From: Streptomyces sp.
Lineage (GTDB): Bacteria > Actinomycetota > Actinomycetes > Streptomycetales > Streptomycetaceae
Assembly: GCF_019510245.1 (NCBI RefSeq)
Contig: NZ_JAEKKT010000114.1
Coordinates: forward strand, 1-64,000
Length of the DNA: 64,000 bases
Direction: 5' to 3'
The notes below the pieces were generated by a model. It saw only the letters and a list, made by a program, of their open reading frames with translations, was not told where the DNA came from and searched no databases. Each line of letters begins with the position of its first letter. The stretch's first letter is position 1. The position numbers and the translations under genes were made by a program. This document shows positions 7,274-14,960 of this stretch, in pieces.

Positions 7274-7879
7274 TCAGCGCTCGCCGGCCGGCCCCGGCCA
7301 CAGGGCCCGCACCGCGTCCGGCACCTCGGCCACCACGGCCTGATCGAGCAGAGCCACTTGCAGGATGTAGCCGGGGAGCACGGAGAGCATCGTGGAGGCG
7401 ATCCCCTCGGCCGACGCGCTCGTGGGCAGACCGCCCCGTTCCTGGTGGTCACGGACCAGGGTGACGAGATTGGCGCGTATGCGGCCCATGAGGTGGTCGA
7501 GCTTGCGCGCCAGCGAAGGGTTGCGCATGGCCTCTCCCCAGACCAGGACCGCGAGGCCGGCCACGTCCTCCTCGGCCGACTTGACCCTGATCACGTCGAG
7601 CAGTTCCGCCATGACCGCCCCCATGGACTGACCCTGCCGGTGCTTGGCGACGGCGAGCGTGATGTCGAGGACATCGCTCATGTTCTCCTCGGCGATCGCG
7701 AGGATCATCTCGTCCTTGCTGGTGAAGTGGCGGTACACCGCACCCGCGGACAGCCCCGCCTCCGCGAACAGGTCCTGCATGGACGTGGAGTGGAACCCGT
7801 CCCGGAGGAAACAACGGCGCGCCGCGTCCAGGATCTGCCTGCGGCGGGCGTCCATGTGCTGCTGGGTGACCTTGGGCAT
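7274..7879 (-). CDS. TetR-family repressor
   Basis: 201 aa, ATG 7879. Residues 8-55 are a standard TetR DNA-binding domain: RRRQILDAARRCFLRDGFHS, SMQDLFAEAGLSAGAVYRHF, SKDEMILAIAEEN. The remaining helical ligand domain contains VWGEAMRNPSLARKLDHLMG. It is divergently transcribed from a multi-span membrane protein gene. The 113-bp gap contains two copies of an A-rich palindromic box (7901-7912 and 7959-7970) bracketing a promoter, the classic arrangement for a repressor controlling itself and a transporter. The inducer is probably a hydrophobic compound, as usual for such pairs, but that is inference. Confidence 0.88.
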   Translation of the reverse strand: MPKVTQQHMDARRRQILDAARRCFLRDGFHSTSMQDLFAEAGLSAGAVYRHFTSKDEMILAIAEENMSDVLDITLAVAKHRQGQSMGAVMAELLDVIRVKSAEEDVAGLAVLVWGEAMRNPSLARKLDHLMGRIRANLVTLVRDHQERGGLPTSASAEGIASTMLSVLPGYILQVALLDQAVVAEVPDAVRALWPGPAGER

Positions 7880-7900
7880 GAGCTCAGTTTACCAAAGAAA

Positions 7901-7970
7901 ACGAACATTCGTGTTGACGTTTACGAACACGGCAGGCCAGACTGGGGACTCAAGAAAAACGATCATTCTT
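7901..7970. promoter_or_regulatory. promoter flanked by two TetR operator-like boxes
   Basis: Box 1 ACGAACATTCGT (7901-7912) is palindromic (ACGAA-CA-TTCGT). Box 2 ACGATCATTCTT (7959-7970) is a close copy. Both follow an AAGAAAA run. Between them lie -35 TTGACG (7914-7919) and -10 CAGACT (7938-7943), 18-nt spacer, directed at the membrane protein gene. Confidence 0.65.
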
Positions 7971-7992
7971 TTTTACGAGAGGGCAGCAGACC

Positions 7993-9222
7993 GTGAGGAA
8001 CCCCTTGTCAGGACATCGGGCATGGCGCGAGGTGCTCATTGCCGCCGTGGCGCTGCCCATAGCGATCGCTCTGGCCGTGATGGCGTTCGCCTGGCCGGCG
8101 GGGCGGATCTCGCCCCGCGACGTCCCGGTCGGGATCGTGGGCACGGGGTCGGCCAGCCAGCGCGCGGTGGAAGGACTGACCCGGCAGAAGCCCGGCGCCT
8201 TCGACTTCCGCCTCTATCCCGACCAGCAGGCCGCGCGATCGGCGATCAGGAACCGGGAGATCTACGGCGCGTTCGCCGTCTCCGGCGCCGGCATCACCGT
8301 ACTGAAAGCCACCGCGGCGAGCCCCTCCGTGGCACAGTTGCTGACCGATGTCGGCCAGCAACTGGCGGACAAGGCCACCCAGCAGATGGCCGCCCGGCAG
8401 AAGGCTGCCGAACAGAAGGCCGAGGAGAAGGCCGACGGTGCGCGTTCCCCGGCGAAGGCCCACAAGCAGGCGGCCGCCGGACAGGCAGCCGTGCACGCCG
8501 GTTCCCCGGCCAAGGTCCTCGTGAAGGGGGTCGACGTGGTGCCCGTCGCCGCGGCGGATCCCCGGGGCGTGGTGTTCAGCTCATCGGTCTTCCCGCTCAC
8601 GATCTGCGGCATCCTGATCGGGGCGTTCGTCACGATGGCTCGGGGTCTGGCCCGCCCGCGCCACCGCGTGCTGACCCTTCTCGTCGCCTGCGCCGTCGCG
8701 GCCTTCGGCGTCTATCTCGTGGCCCAGGGTTTCCTCGGGGCACTGCCCCATCATCCCGTGGCCACGTGGGCGATCCTGTCGCTCGATCTGCTTTCCGTCA
8801 GCGCCACCGCCGCCGGCGTGATCCGGCTCCTCGGGCCGGTGGGCCTCGGGCTCAGCGCCGCGCTCATGGTCTTCGTCGGAAACGCCTTCTCCGGCGCCAC
8901 CTCCGCCCCGGAAATGCTCCCCGAGGGCGTGGACCACGTCGGCCAGTGGCTGCCCCCGGGCGCCGGGGCCAGCCTGCTGCGCGACACCACCTACTTCGAC
9001 GGCGCCGCCGACGCCGGCCACCTCGCGGTCCTCGCCCTGTGGAGCGTCTGCGGGATCACGGCGGTCATGTTCGGCCACTGGGTCATCAGGGAAGGCCGCG
9101 GCACGAAGAGCGGTGCGCCTGCCTCCGGGGAGTTGCTCCCGGCCCTGCCGGGGTCCGGCACCGCTGTGGCGGTTCGGCGGCACGCACACGCCCACGCACG
9201 CCGCCATGACGGCGACGACTGA
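7993..9222 (+). CDS. multi-span membrane protein, ABC-2/YhgE-like permease
   Basis: 409 aa from GTG 7993. One transmembrane segment sits near residues 13-35 (EVLIAAVALPIAIALAVMAF). An extracytoplasmic region follows (VPVGIVGTGSASQRAV), with an Ala/Lys/Glu-rich helical stretch (residues 130-165). About five more spans run from residue 195 on: SSSVFPLTICGILIGAFVTM, VLTLLVACAVAAFGVYLVA, TWAILSLDLLSVSATAAGV, LGLSAALMVFVGNAFSG, LAVLALWSVCGITAVMFGHW. One TM, a large outside loop and a C-terminal TM bundle is the layout of ABC-2-type export or YhgE/DUF3533 proteins. No ATPase is adjacent. The His-rich tail (RRHAHAHARRHDGDD) could bind metal. A 58-aa fragment of a homolog survives at 45396-45569. Predicted efflux under the divergent TetR. 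Confidence 0.75.
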   Translation: MRNPLSGHRAWREVLIAAVALPIAIALAVMAFAWPAGRISPRDVPVGIVGTGSASQRAVEGLTRQKPGAFDFRLYPDQQAARSAIRNREIYGAFAVSGAGITVLKATAASPSVAQLLTDVGQQLADKATQQMAARQKAAEQKAEEKADGARSPAKAHKQAAAGQAAVHAGSPAKVLVKGVDVVPVAAADPRGVVFSSSVFPLTICGILIGAFVTMARGLARPRHRVLTLLVACAVAAFGVYLVAQGFLGALPHHPVATWAILSLDLLSVSATAAGVIRLLGPVGLGLSAALMVFVGNAFSGATSAPEMLPEGVDHVGQWLPPGAGASLLRDTTYFDGAADAGHLAVLALWSVCGITAVMFGHWVIREGRGTKSGAPASGELLPALPGSGTAVAVRRHAHAHARRHDGDD

Positions 9223-9371
9223 TCCAGCGCCCTTCATGCGCACCACCAGGCCTCGGCCGACAGGAACGCCGGCCTGGCGGTGAGGGCGAACAAGGCGCTG
9301 CCCCCGTCGGCAGCGCACCGCGGGCGCGGCCGGCAGCGACGGCTCGCGCCGTACCGGAACGGACACAGACC

Positions 9372-9779
9372 ATGCCCACCCCACCGAACCCCCGGCCGGC
9401 ACCCCGGACCGAGAATCCGCAGTCGGCCGACGCCTCGCCGGCCATCACCCGGGCCTTCGCCCTGCTCAGCAAGGGCTGGAACGGCCTGATCCTCATGGCT
9501 CTGGCCAAAGGCCCGGCCGACGCCGCGCAGATCCGCGAGCGCGTCCCGGGCATCAGCAACCGCATGCTCAGCCGGCGGCTCCAGGAGCTCACCGCGATCG
9601 ACCTGGTCACCCAGGACGTCCGGCCCGGGATGTCGCCGCGCACCCGATACGCGCTCTCTCCGCACGGCAACGCCTTCCTCATCCCCCTGGCCGTTCTCTT
9701 CCTGTGGGCCGAAGACCACCTTCCGGCCATCGACTCACCGGCATCCGATCGACCGGCCCCGCCGCGCCACCCTCGATGA
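9372..9779 (+). CDS. HxlR-family transcriptional regulator
   Basis: 135 aa, ATG 9372. A Pro-rich N-terminus is followed by a compact winged helix: ITRAFALLSKGWNGLILMAL, ADAAQIRERVPGISNRMLSR, RLQELTAIDLVTQDV and the wing SPRTRYALSPHG. HxlR proteins normally start with a cysteine-containing CPV motif before the first helix; that Cys is absent here, so thiol sensing as in HypR/QorR is unlikely. It is followed 104 bp later by a nitroreductase gene in the same direction, a frequent partnership (regulator of quinone or electrophile detoxification). A palindrome (9827-9839) lies between them and may be its operator. The 149-bp region upstream holds nothing I can call. Confidence 0.82.
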   Translation: MPTPPNPRPAPRTENPQSADASPAITRAFALLSKGWNGLILMALAKGPADAAQIRERVPGISNRMLSRRLQELTAIDLVTQDVRPGMSPRTRYALSPHGNAFLIPLAVLFLWAEDHLPAIDSPASDRPAPPRHPR

Positions 9780-9826
9780 CCCCGCGCCGGCCTCGGGTTC
9801 CGTCACGACTTCCTGAATTTGTGCAT

Positions 9827-9839
9827 CTTGTTACACAAG
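9827..9839. promoter_or_regulatory. palindromic operator candidate before the nitroreductase gene
   Basis: CTTGT-TAC-ACAAG, overlapping a second wider pair TTGTG (9819-9823) / CACAA (9834-9838). It lies 45 bp before the nitroreductase start in unusually A+T-rich DNA. It is a likely target of the upstream HxlR protein. Confidence 0.5.
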
Positions 9840-9883
9840 AAGATCTTTCGCATGATAAAGGGAATATCGGGCGAGAGAGGCTG

Positions 9884-10585
9884 ATGATCTTGGATGTCTA
9901 CGAGGCAGTGACGAGCCGACGAGCCGCACGTGGATTCATCGACCGCCCCGTCCCGAGGGAGGTACTGGAGCGGGTGCTCGCCGCGGCGGCCTGGGCGCCC
10001 TCCGGGTCGAACCTCCAGCCCTGGCACGTCTACGTGCTGACCGGCCGGCCGCTGGACGAACTCAAGAAGCTCGCCGGCGGGCGTGTGACCGCACACGATC
10101 CCTGGGACGAGCGGGAATACGAGATGTACCCGCAGACACTCAAGTCCCCCTACCGCGAGCGCCGGTCCGCCTTCGGCGCGGAGCGCTACAGCGCACTCGG
10201 CATCGAACGCGAGGACTGGGAGGCGCGCCAGAGGGCCGCTTCCGCGAACTGGGACTGTTTCGGCGCCCCCGCCGCCCTGTTCTGCTACATCGACCGCGGT
10301 CTGGGCCGGCCCCAGTGGTCCGACGTGGGCATGTATCTGCAGACCGTGATGCTGCTGCTCCGCGCCGAAGGCCTGCACAGCTGCCCGCAGATGGCGTGGT
10401 CGGTCTACCGCAGGACCGTCGCGGAGGTCCTGTCGCCTCCCGACGGCCTCATCCTCTTCTGCGGGATGTCGATCGGGTTCGAAGACACCACCGTGCCCTA
10501 CAGCCGTACAGGCCGCGCACCGCTCGCCGAGACGGTCACCTTCGTCGGCGACCAGGCGGTTCCCCTGGGCCCGGCCGGTCGTTGA
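9884..10585 (+). CDS. nitroreductase-family FMN oxidoreductase
   Basis: 233 aa, ATG 9884 (MILDVYEAVTSRRAARGF) with GAGAGG upstream. FMN-contact motifs of the family are visible: SRRAARGF at residues 11-18, AAAAWAPSGSNLQPWHVYVL, and the C-terminal LCG-like block ILFCGMSIGFED. The central segment (SDVGMYLQTVMLLLRAEGLHSCPQ) is the dimerisation helix found in nitroreductases of the NfnB/YdgI group. These are cytosolic NAD(P)H-dependent enzymes reducing nitroaromatics, quinones or flavins. It is probably controlled by the HxlR protein encoded just upstream. It is convergent with the ferritin-like gene, with 124 bp between containing only a weak GC-rich hairpin. Confidence 0.87.
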   Translation: MILDVYEAVTSRRAARGFIDRPVPREVLERVLAAAAWAPSGSNLQPWHVYVLTGRPLDELKKLAGGRVTAHDPWDEREYEMYPQTLKSPYRERRSAFGAERYSALGIEREDWEARQRAASANWDCFGAPAALFCYIDRGLGRPQWSDVGMYLQTVMLLLRAEGLHSCPQMAWSVYRRTVAEVLSPPDGLILFCGMSIGFEDTTVPYSRTGRAPLAETVTFVGDQAVPLGPAGR

Positions 10586-10709
10586 CCGGCCCCCGGCGGG
10601 CGTTCGGGACCGCCGGAGTCCACAGCCACCGCCGTACCGCGTCGGCGCCGTCCCCGCGTCTGTGTCGAACGCGACGGCGTCCCGGCCGCCCAGGACTCCG
10701 ACGACGGTC

Positions 10710-11504
10710 TCAGGCAGCGATGCCGCGGCTGTCCATGGCGTCCTCGACTATGTGCAGCCCGTCCAGGCCCGGCAGCTTCGCGATGTGCGAGTCGATGTCG
10801 CGGATGAGTTTGCGGCCCTCGGAGCCCGCGAAGAGGTGCGTCATGACGTGCGTGACCTCGGCCTCGGGCATGACGCCCGAGCCGACCGGGCCCCAGGCCT
10901 TCTCCAGCGCCAGGCGGGCGACCACGCGGGCCTTCCTGCTCGCGGCGAGCCGGTCGCGCGCCTGCGACGCGTAGAACGCGACGTGCTTCGTCTCCTGCTG
11001 TGCGATCCGCTTGAGCAGCGGTACCAGCACGGGGTGGCTCTCCAGCGCGGCGAGCCGGTGGTAGGCGGCGGTCGCCGACCACTCGTTCGCCGCCCCCCAT
11101 GCCATGTGCACGGCGACGAAGTCGTTTCCGACCAGCCGGCCGATCACCGTCTGCTTCACCGTCCCCAGGCGGTCCCGCCAGCCGAGCTTCAGACGGGTCG
11201 CCTTGAGCTCGTCGAAGTCGACTCCGAGGCCGTGGCGCTCCAGCACGGCGGCGAGCGCTTCGCCGTGCCAGAACTCCTCGCGGTTCCACATCGTCATGAA
11301 GGCGCCCACCGCGGGCTCGTCGTGAGACGGGGTGGTCAGGAGATCACGCAGGTAACACACGGTGTGGTACTCGATGTCGCACATGTAGCGCAGGGTGCGC
11401 AACGTCTCCTCGGGCAGCGGGTTGCGCTCGAACTCGTCGAAGTCGAGATCGGCCCACTGCACGCCGGTGGAGTTCTTCGTGTACTTGTCTATGTCGAAGG
11501 CCAT
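10710..11504 (-). CDS. ferritin-like diiron protein 1 (last gene of ether-lipid operon)
   Basis: 264 aa. ATG 11504 overlaps the TGA of the upstream reductase gene (TGATG), with GGAAGAG as ribosome-binding site. It has a four-helix-bundle ferritin/acyl-desaturase-like pattern. Helix 1 has DIEYHTVCYL, helix 2 has NREEFWHGEALAA (ExxxHxE-like), helix 3 has AANEWSATAAYHRLA and helix 4 has QQETKHVAFYAS (ExxH). These Glu/His sets could bind two iron atoms as in acyl-ACP desaturases or N-oxygenases. The partner gene at 13816-14643 is a diverged paralog that has lost the helix-2 His. Position behind a fatty acyl reductase suggests oxidation of a lipid chain, perhaps desaturation of an alkyl ether, but this is inference. 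Confidence 0.72.
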   Translation of the reverse strand: MAFDIDKYTKNSTGVQWADLDFDEFERNPLPEETLRTLRYMCDIEYHTVCYLRDLLTTPSHDEPAVGAFMTMWNREEFWHGEALAAVLERHGLGVDFDELKATRLKLGWRDRLGTVKQTVIGRLVGNDFVAVHMAWGAANEWSATAAYHRLAALESHPVLVPLLKRIAQQETKHVAFYASQARDRLAASRKARVVARLALEKAWGPVGSGVMPEAEVTHVMTHLFAGSEGRKLIRDIDSHIAKLPGLDGLHIVEDAMDSRGIAA

Positions 11505-13819
11505 CAGCCGCTCTTCCCGTCGGTGCGCGCCGGATGCGCCGCCCGGGCCGTGACGACCTCGCGGCGCACCCCCGAACCGCCGCTCTTCCAGCGGTGGATG
11601 TCCCAGTTCCTCTTGTGCGACGCGCGCGCCAGTTCGGCGTCGGGGTTGATCGCCGAGGGCTTGCCCAGCAGCGACAGCCACGGCAGGTCGGCGTGGCTGT
11701 CGCCGTAGCCGTAGGAGGCGGCGAGGTCGTAGCCGCCCTCCTCGGCGTACCGCCGAAGCCACGTGGCCCGCGCCTCGTCCACCAGCGGCGGCTTCGCCAG
11801 GTAGCCGGTGAGCACCCCGTCCCGCACGTGCATGGAGCTCCCGACGACCTCGTCGAACAGGTCGGCGAGCGGAGCGGCGAGAAGGGCGACCGAGCCGGTG
11901 ACCAGGACGGTGCGGTGGCCTGCCGCGCGGTGCTCACGGATGCGCGCCAGAGCGTCCGCGCTGGTGTGCCGCAGCATCGTGTCGGCGTAGCCGCGCTGCA
12001 CCACCTCCTCCAGGCGGGCGACCGGCATGCCGCGGTAGCGGCGCAGGAAGGCGCGGATGAACTCGCCGCGGTCACGTCGCTCGGCGCGGAGGTAGCCGGG
12101 CAGCGAGACGAGCAGGTCCGCCACCTCCTTCGGCCAGGCCGCCTTGCGGAAGCCCGCGGTCCGCACCCAGAGGTACTGCTCGACGATGTTGGAGTCGACG
12201 ACGGTCCGTTCGAGGTCGAAGACGGCGACCACGTCGGTACGCCGCGGCAGTGCGCGTTTCGGACGGGCCTTCTCCGGCCGGGCGGCCGCTGTCTTCCGGC
12301 GGCGGTGGGCCGCCGTCAGCTCGCCGAGGGCGGGCAGGTGCACCTTCTGCAGGTACTCCTCCCAGTCGATCCGCTCCACATCGAAGCCGCGGTCCTCGCG
12401 CACCTCGTCCGGAAGGGCGCTGTTCAGCGCGCGGGCGTTGCGGTCGTCGAAGACGATCTCGGTCTGCGCGTACGCGCGGTAGAGGTCGGTGAAGTTGCCG
12501 AGGGTGGCGATGCCGGCGCGCAACCTGGCGTTCCCGTTCGCGAGAGCGCGCTTGCGCTCGTCGTTCGGCATCAGCCGTAGAGCGGCGTCCCACAGGTCGG
12601 CCTTCGCCTTCGCCAGCCGAAGGTTCCGGTTGAACCTGCGCTCGCCCGCGAACTTCCACGCCGGCACTTCGACGAATCCGTCGTCCTTCGGCATCGGGTG
12701 CCGCGTGTAGTAGTCGCGTACGTTCTCGTACATGCGGTGGAAGGGCAGCGGATTCGACGCGCCCGAGGCGATGTGGAAGTACTCCGGCTCGTCGACGGGG
12801 GCCGGGTTGGCCGCCACGGCCAGGATGGCGTTGACGACGAAGTCGACGGGGATGACATCGAGGATCGAGTCGGGGAGCCCGGGGAAGTCGGGCAGCTGGC
12901 CGCGGCCGTAGGCGAAGATCAGCGGATCGGCGACCTTGAAGCCGTCGATCCAGCCGGGGAACGGGTGCCGGAGCGCGCTCTCGATGATCGCGGGCCGGAC
13001 CACCGAGAGCCGGTGGCCGGCCTCGCCCCAGAGGTCTTCCGCGGCGCGTTCGGCGAGTGCCTTCGTCAGGGTGTAGACGTCGGTCCACCCGAGGCTCTGC
13101 GCGCGCCGCCGGCCGGCGGCGACGAGCTGGGAACGCACCCATGCGCGCCGCGCGTTCTCGCTCGCGCGGGCCGCCGCGATCGGGCCTTCCTTCCCGTGGT
13201 CGCCGCGGGCGCGGGACATGAACCGCTCCAGCATCGCCGGTTCCCGCGAGGTGAGTTCGGTCTGTTCGTGGGTCCGGGTGGCCAAGGTCCACTCGGTGTG
13301 CCAGAGGACGTCGTGTTCGAGCCTGGCCTCGGGCACCACACCACGGCGCAGCCCTCCGACGTAACAGGTCGACACATGGACGACGTGCGGGTCGGATCCG
13401 GAGGCGAGCAGGGCTTCGTAGAGGCCCACGGCGCCGTTGACGTTCGTGTCGAACGCCTCGTGGATGGGCGGGTCGAACGAGACGGTCGACGCCGCGTGGA
13501 TGACGACGTCGAGGTCGGAGGGCAGATCGGGGATGCTGCTCATGCTGCCGTCGAGCACGGCGATCCGCGCCCGGACGATGCGCTCGGCCTCTTCGGCGCC
13601 CACGGTGTCCCGCCAGCGCCGGAAGACGGGTTTGCGCAGCAGCTGCCGGAGCCGGTCCTGCCCGCTCTGGCTGCCCTTGCGGCGCACGAGGAGCGAGACA
13701 CGGGTGCCGGGGTGGTCGCTGAGCAGCCGCTCGAGCACGGCCTGCCCGACGAAGCCGGTGGCGCCGGTCAGCAGGACGTGCGCGTCGCCGAGTCCGGTGT
13801 TCGCGTGGTGCGGTGTCAC
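11504..13819 (-). CDS. fatty acyl-CoA reductase fused to HAD-IB phosphatase
   Basis: 771 aa from GTG 13819, overlapping the previous gene as GTGA. Residues 10-380 are a male-sterility/NAD_binding_4 reductase: nucleotide motif VLLTGATGFVGQAVLERLL, HVVHVSTCYVGGLRRG and catalytic YTLTKALAE (YxxxK). A C-terminal FAR-like segment follows (NFTDLYRAYAQTEIVFDDRN). From about residue 545 a HAD-IB domain begins. Its motifs are VFDLERTVVDSN (nucleophile Asp; the usual second Asp is Glu), VLVTGS, a Lys in AKPP and YGYGDSHADLPWL. The reductase would make fatty alcohol from acyl-CoA, the donor for alkyl-DHAP synthase encoded in the divergent operon. The HAD part may dephosphorylate a lipid intermediate. 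The fusion links both steps in one cytosolic protein. Confidence 0.85.
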   Translation of the reverse strand: MTPHHANTGLGDAHVLLTGATGFVGQAVLERLLSDHPGTRVSLLVRRKGSQSGQDRLRQLLRKPVFRRWRDTVGAEEAERIVRARIAVLDGSMSSIPDLPSDLDVVIHAASTVSFDPPIHEAFDTNVNGAVGLYEALLASGSDPHVVHVSTCYVGGLRRGVVPEARLEHDVLWHTEWTLATRTHEQTELTSREPAMLERFMSRARGDHGKEGPIAAARASENARRAWVRSQLVAAGRRRAQSLGWTDVYTLTKALAERAAEDLWGEAGHRLSVVRPAIIESALRHPFPGWIDGFKVADPLIFAYGRGQLPDFPGLPDSILDVIPVDFVVNAILAVAANPAPVDEPEYFHIASGASNPLPFHRMYENVRDYYTRHPMPKDDGFVEVPAWKFAGERRFNRNLRLAKAKADLWDAALRLMPNDERKRALANGNARLRAGIATLGNFTDLYRAYAQTEIVFDDRNARALNSALPDEVREDRGFDVERIDWEEYLQKVHLPALGELTAAHRRRKTAAARPEKARPKRALPRRTDVVAVFDLERTVVDSNIVEQYLWVRTAGFRKAAWPKEVADLLVSLPGYLRAERRDRGEFIRAFLRRYRGMPVARLEEVVQRGYADTMLRHTSADALARIREHRAAGHRTVLVTGSVALLAAPLADLFDEVVGSSMHVRDGVLTGYLAKPPLVDEARATWLRRYAEEGGYDLAASYGYGDSHADLPWLSLLGKPSAINPDAELARASHKRNWDIHRWKSGGSGVRREVVTARAAHPARTDGKSG

Positions 13820-14643
13820 GGAAGGAGCCTCGATTCCACGGTGGATGCGACACCGGGGCGGATGCCGGGCAGCGCGGCGACCATCCCCCGGACACGGCGG
13901 GCCTCGGCCCGTCCGCGCTGGTCGCCGAAGACATGACGTTCGAAGAAGGTGCGCTCGTGCCCGGAGCGGTCGACCGAGCCGAGCGGCCAGGCGGCGTGCC
14001 GGAGGGCGCGGCAGGTCAGGCGCTGTGCGCGGGCCGAGCCACGGAGCCGGCGCTCCGCCTCCTCGGCGAGGAAGCGGACGTGACGGTGCTTGGTCTCCAG
14101 CACGGGGTTGACGATCGACGCCATGGCGGGGGACACGCCGGCCAGACGCCGGTAGGCCGCCTGCGTGATCCACTCGTCCACGAGGCCCGTCGTCACGTGT
14201 ACGGCGACGATCTGCGTACCGGTGACGTTGGCGATGAGGGAGCGGCGCACCGGGCCACGGCGTTCACGGCGCTCCGCGGGGACCCGCCGTGCCGGACCGG
14301 CGCTCGTCGGCAGGTCGCGGGCGGCGGGAGAGGCGTCCAGGACGGCGTCGAGGGCGTCGGCCGTCCAGAACCTCTCGAACATCCACGTGGTGAGGAACGC
14401 GGTGACCCGGGCGTCCTTGTGTGTCGCCGTGACGAGCAGGTCGCGCACGCGCCGCAGCGTCGTACGTTCCATGTCGCGCAGCGCGCGTACGAGCCGGACG
14501 GAGTCGGCGTCGAGCGGGTCTTCGGCGAGCGGCCCGAGGGCGAGCGTTCCGCGACGGCTGCCATGTGCCGTACGGGCGAACTCACGCACGTCGAAGCCCG
14601 CTGTCTCGGGCGGCACGGTCGTCGTCTCGTTGTTCGGGGTCAT
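13816..14643 (-). CDS. ferritin-like protein 2, degenerate paralog
   Basis: 275 aa, ATG 14643 (MTPNNETTTVPPE), first gene of the minus-strand operon. It aligns along its length with the protein at 10710-11504: LRDMERTTLRRVRDLL versus MCDIEYHTVCYLRDLL, ERFWTADALDAVLD versus EEFWHGEALAAVLE, DEWITQAAYRRLA versus NEWSATAAYHRLA, and ETKHRHVRF versus ETKHVAFY. The helix-1 and helix-2 His residues are replaced by Thr, while the helix-4 ExxH is kept. Iron binding at a full diiron site is therefore doubtful. It may be a regulatory or structural partner of the intact paralog. It also carries an Arg-rich insert around residues 120-140. An ECF41-type promoter lies 82 bp upstream. Confidence 0.7.
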   Translation of the reverse strand: MTPNNETTTVPPETAGFDVREFARTAHGSRRGTLALGPLAEDPLDADSVRLVRALRDMERTTLRRVRDLLVTATHKDARVTAFLTTWMFERFWTADALDAVLDASPAARDLPTSAGPARRVPAERRERRGPVRRSLIANVTGTQIVAVHVTTGLVDEWITQAAYRRLAGVSPAMASIVNPVLETKHRHVRFLAEEAERRLRGSARAQRLTCRALRHAAWPLGSVDRSGHERTFFERHVFGDQRGRAEARRVRGMVAALPGIRPGVASTVESRLLP

Positions 14644-14724
14644 GCACGGGCTTTCTGGGCGGGAGCGGGGGAACTCTGCAGCGGTCCCGAAGCCTGCGAA
14701 AAGCCGTCGGGGACCGACACATGA

Positions 14725-14751
14725 GACCGCGTAACCGGCACATGTGTGACA
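14725..14751 (-). promoter_or_regulatory. ECF41-type promoter of the minus-strand ether-lipid operon
   Basis: Minus strand: TGTCACA (14751-14745), 16 nt, GGTC (14728-14725), driving the ferritin-like 2, reductase-HAD and ferritin-like 1 genes. Confidence 0.8.
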
Positions 14752-14781
14752 CCACTCGTCTTCGTCATGTGCGGACCCTCG

Positions 14782-14808
14782 TGTCACAAGGCGGAGGCGT
14801 GCCCGGTC
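14782..14808 (+). promoter_or_regulatory. ECF41-type promoter of the plus-strand ether-lipid operon
   Basis: TGTCACA (14782-14788), 16 nt, GGTC (14805-14808), followed by TAAGCGATGACC. It is 30 bp from the divergent promoter. The downstream leader to the SDR start is about 150 nt and holds no convincing gene. Confidence 0.8.
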
Positions 14809-14960
14809 TAAGCGATGACCCCGGAAACGAAAGGTGTGTCAGGCGCGTGGACTCAGCCATCTGCCGTTGCACGAGACAAGTCACCTGGTTCGGCTGTCGG
14901 AGCCGGTCGGCGGCCGGGCGGGCGGGCATCCCGGATGCCCGGCAGAGGGCATGTGAGCCC

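Noticed and set aside
13793..13820. A TGTCACG at the ferritin-like 2/reductase junction
   Set aside because: No GTC at the 16-nt position, and it overlaps the coupled GTG start.
11534..13936. Long open frames antisense to the acyl reductase-HAD gene
   Set aside because: High G+C DNA leaves long antisense frames open; these have no ribosome-binding sites or recognisable domains, and the opposite strand encodes clear enzyme motifs.
14847..14960. An upstream in-frame GTG start for the ether-lipid SDR
   Set aside because: It would give a normal distance to the promoter, but the added 38 residues are Cys/Arg-rich with atypical codons and would precede the Rossmann strand abnormally. Kept only as an alternative.
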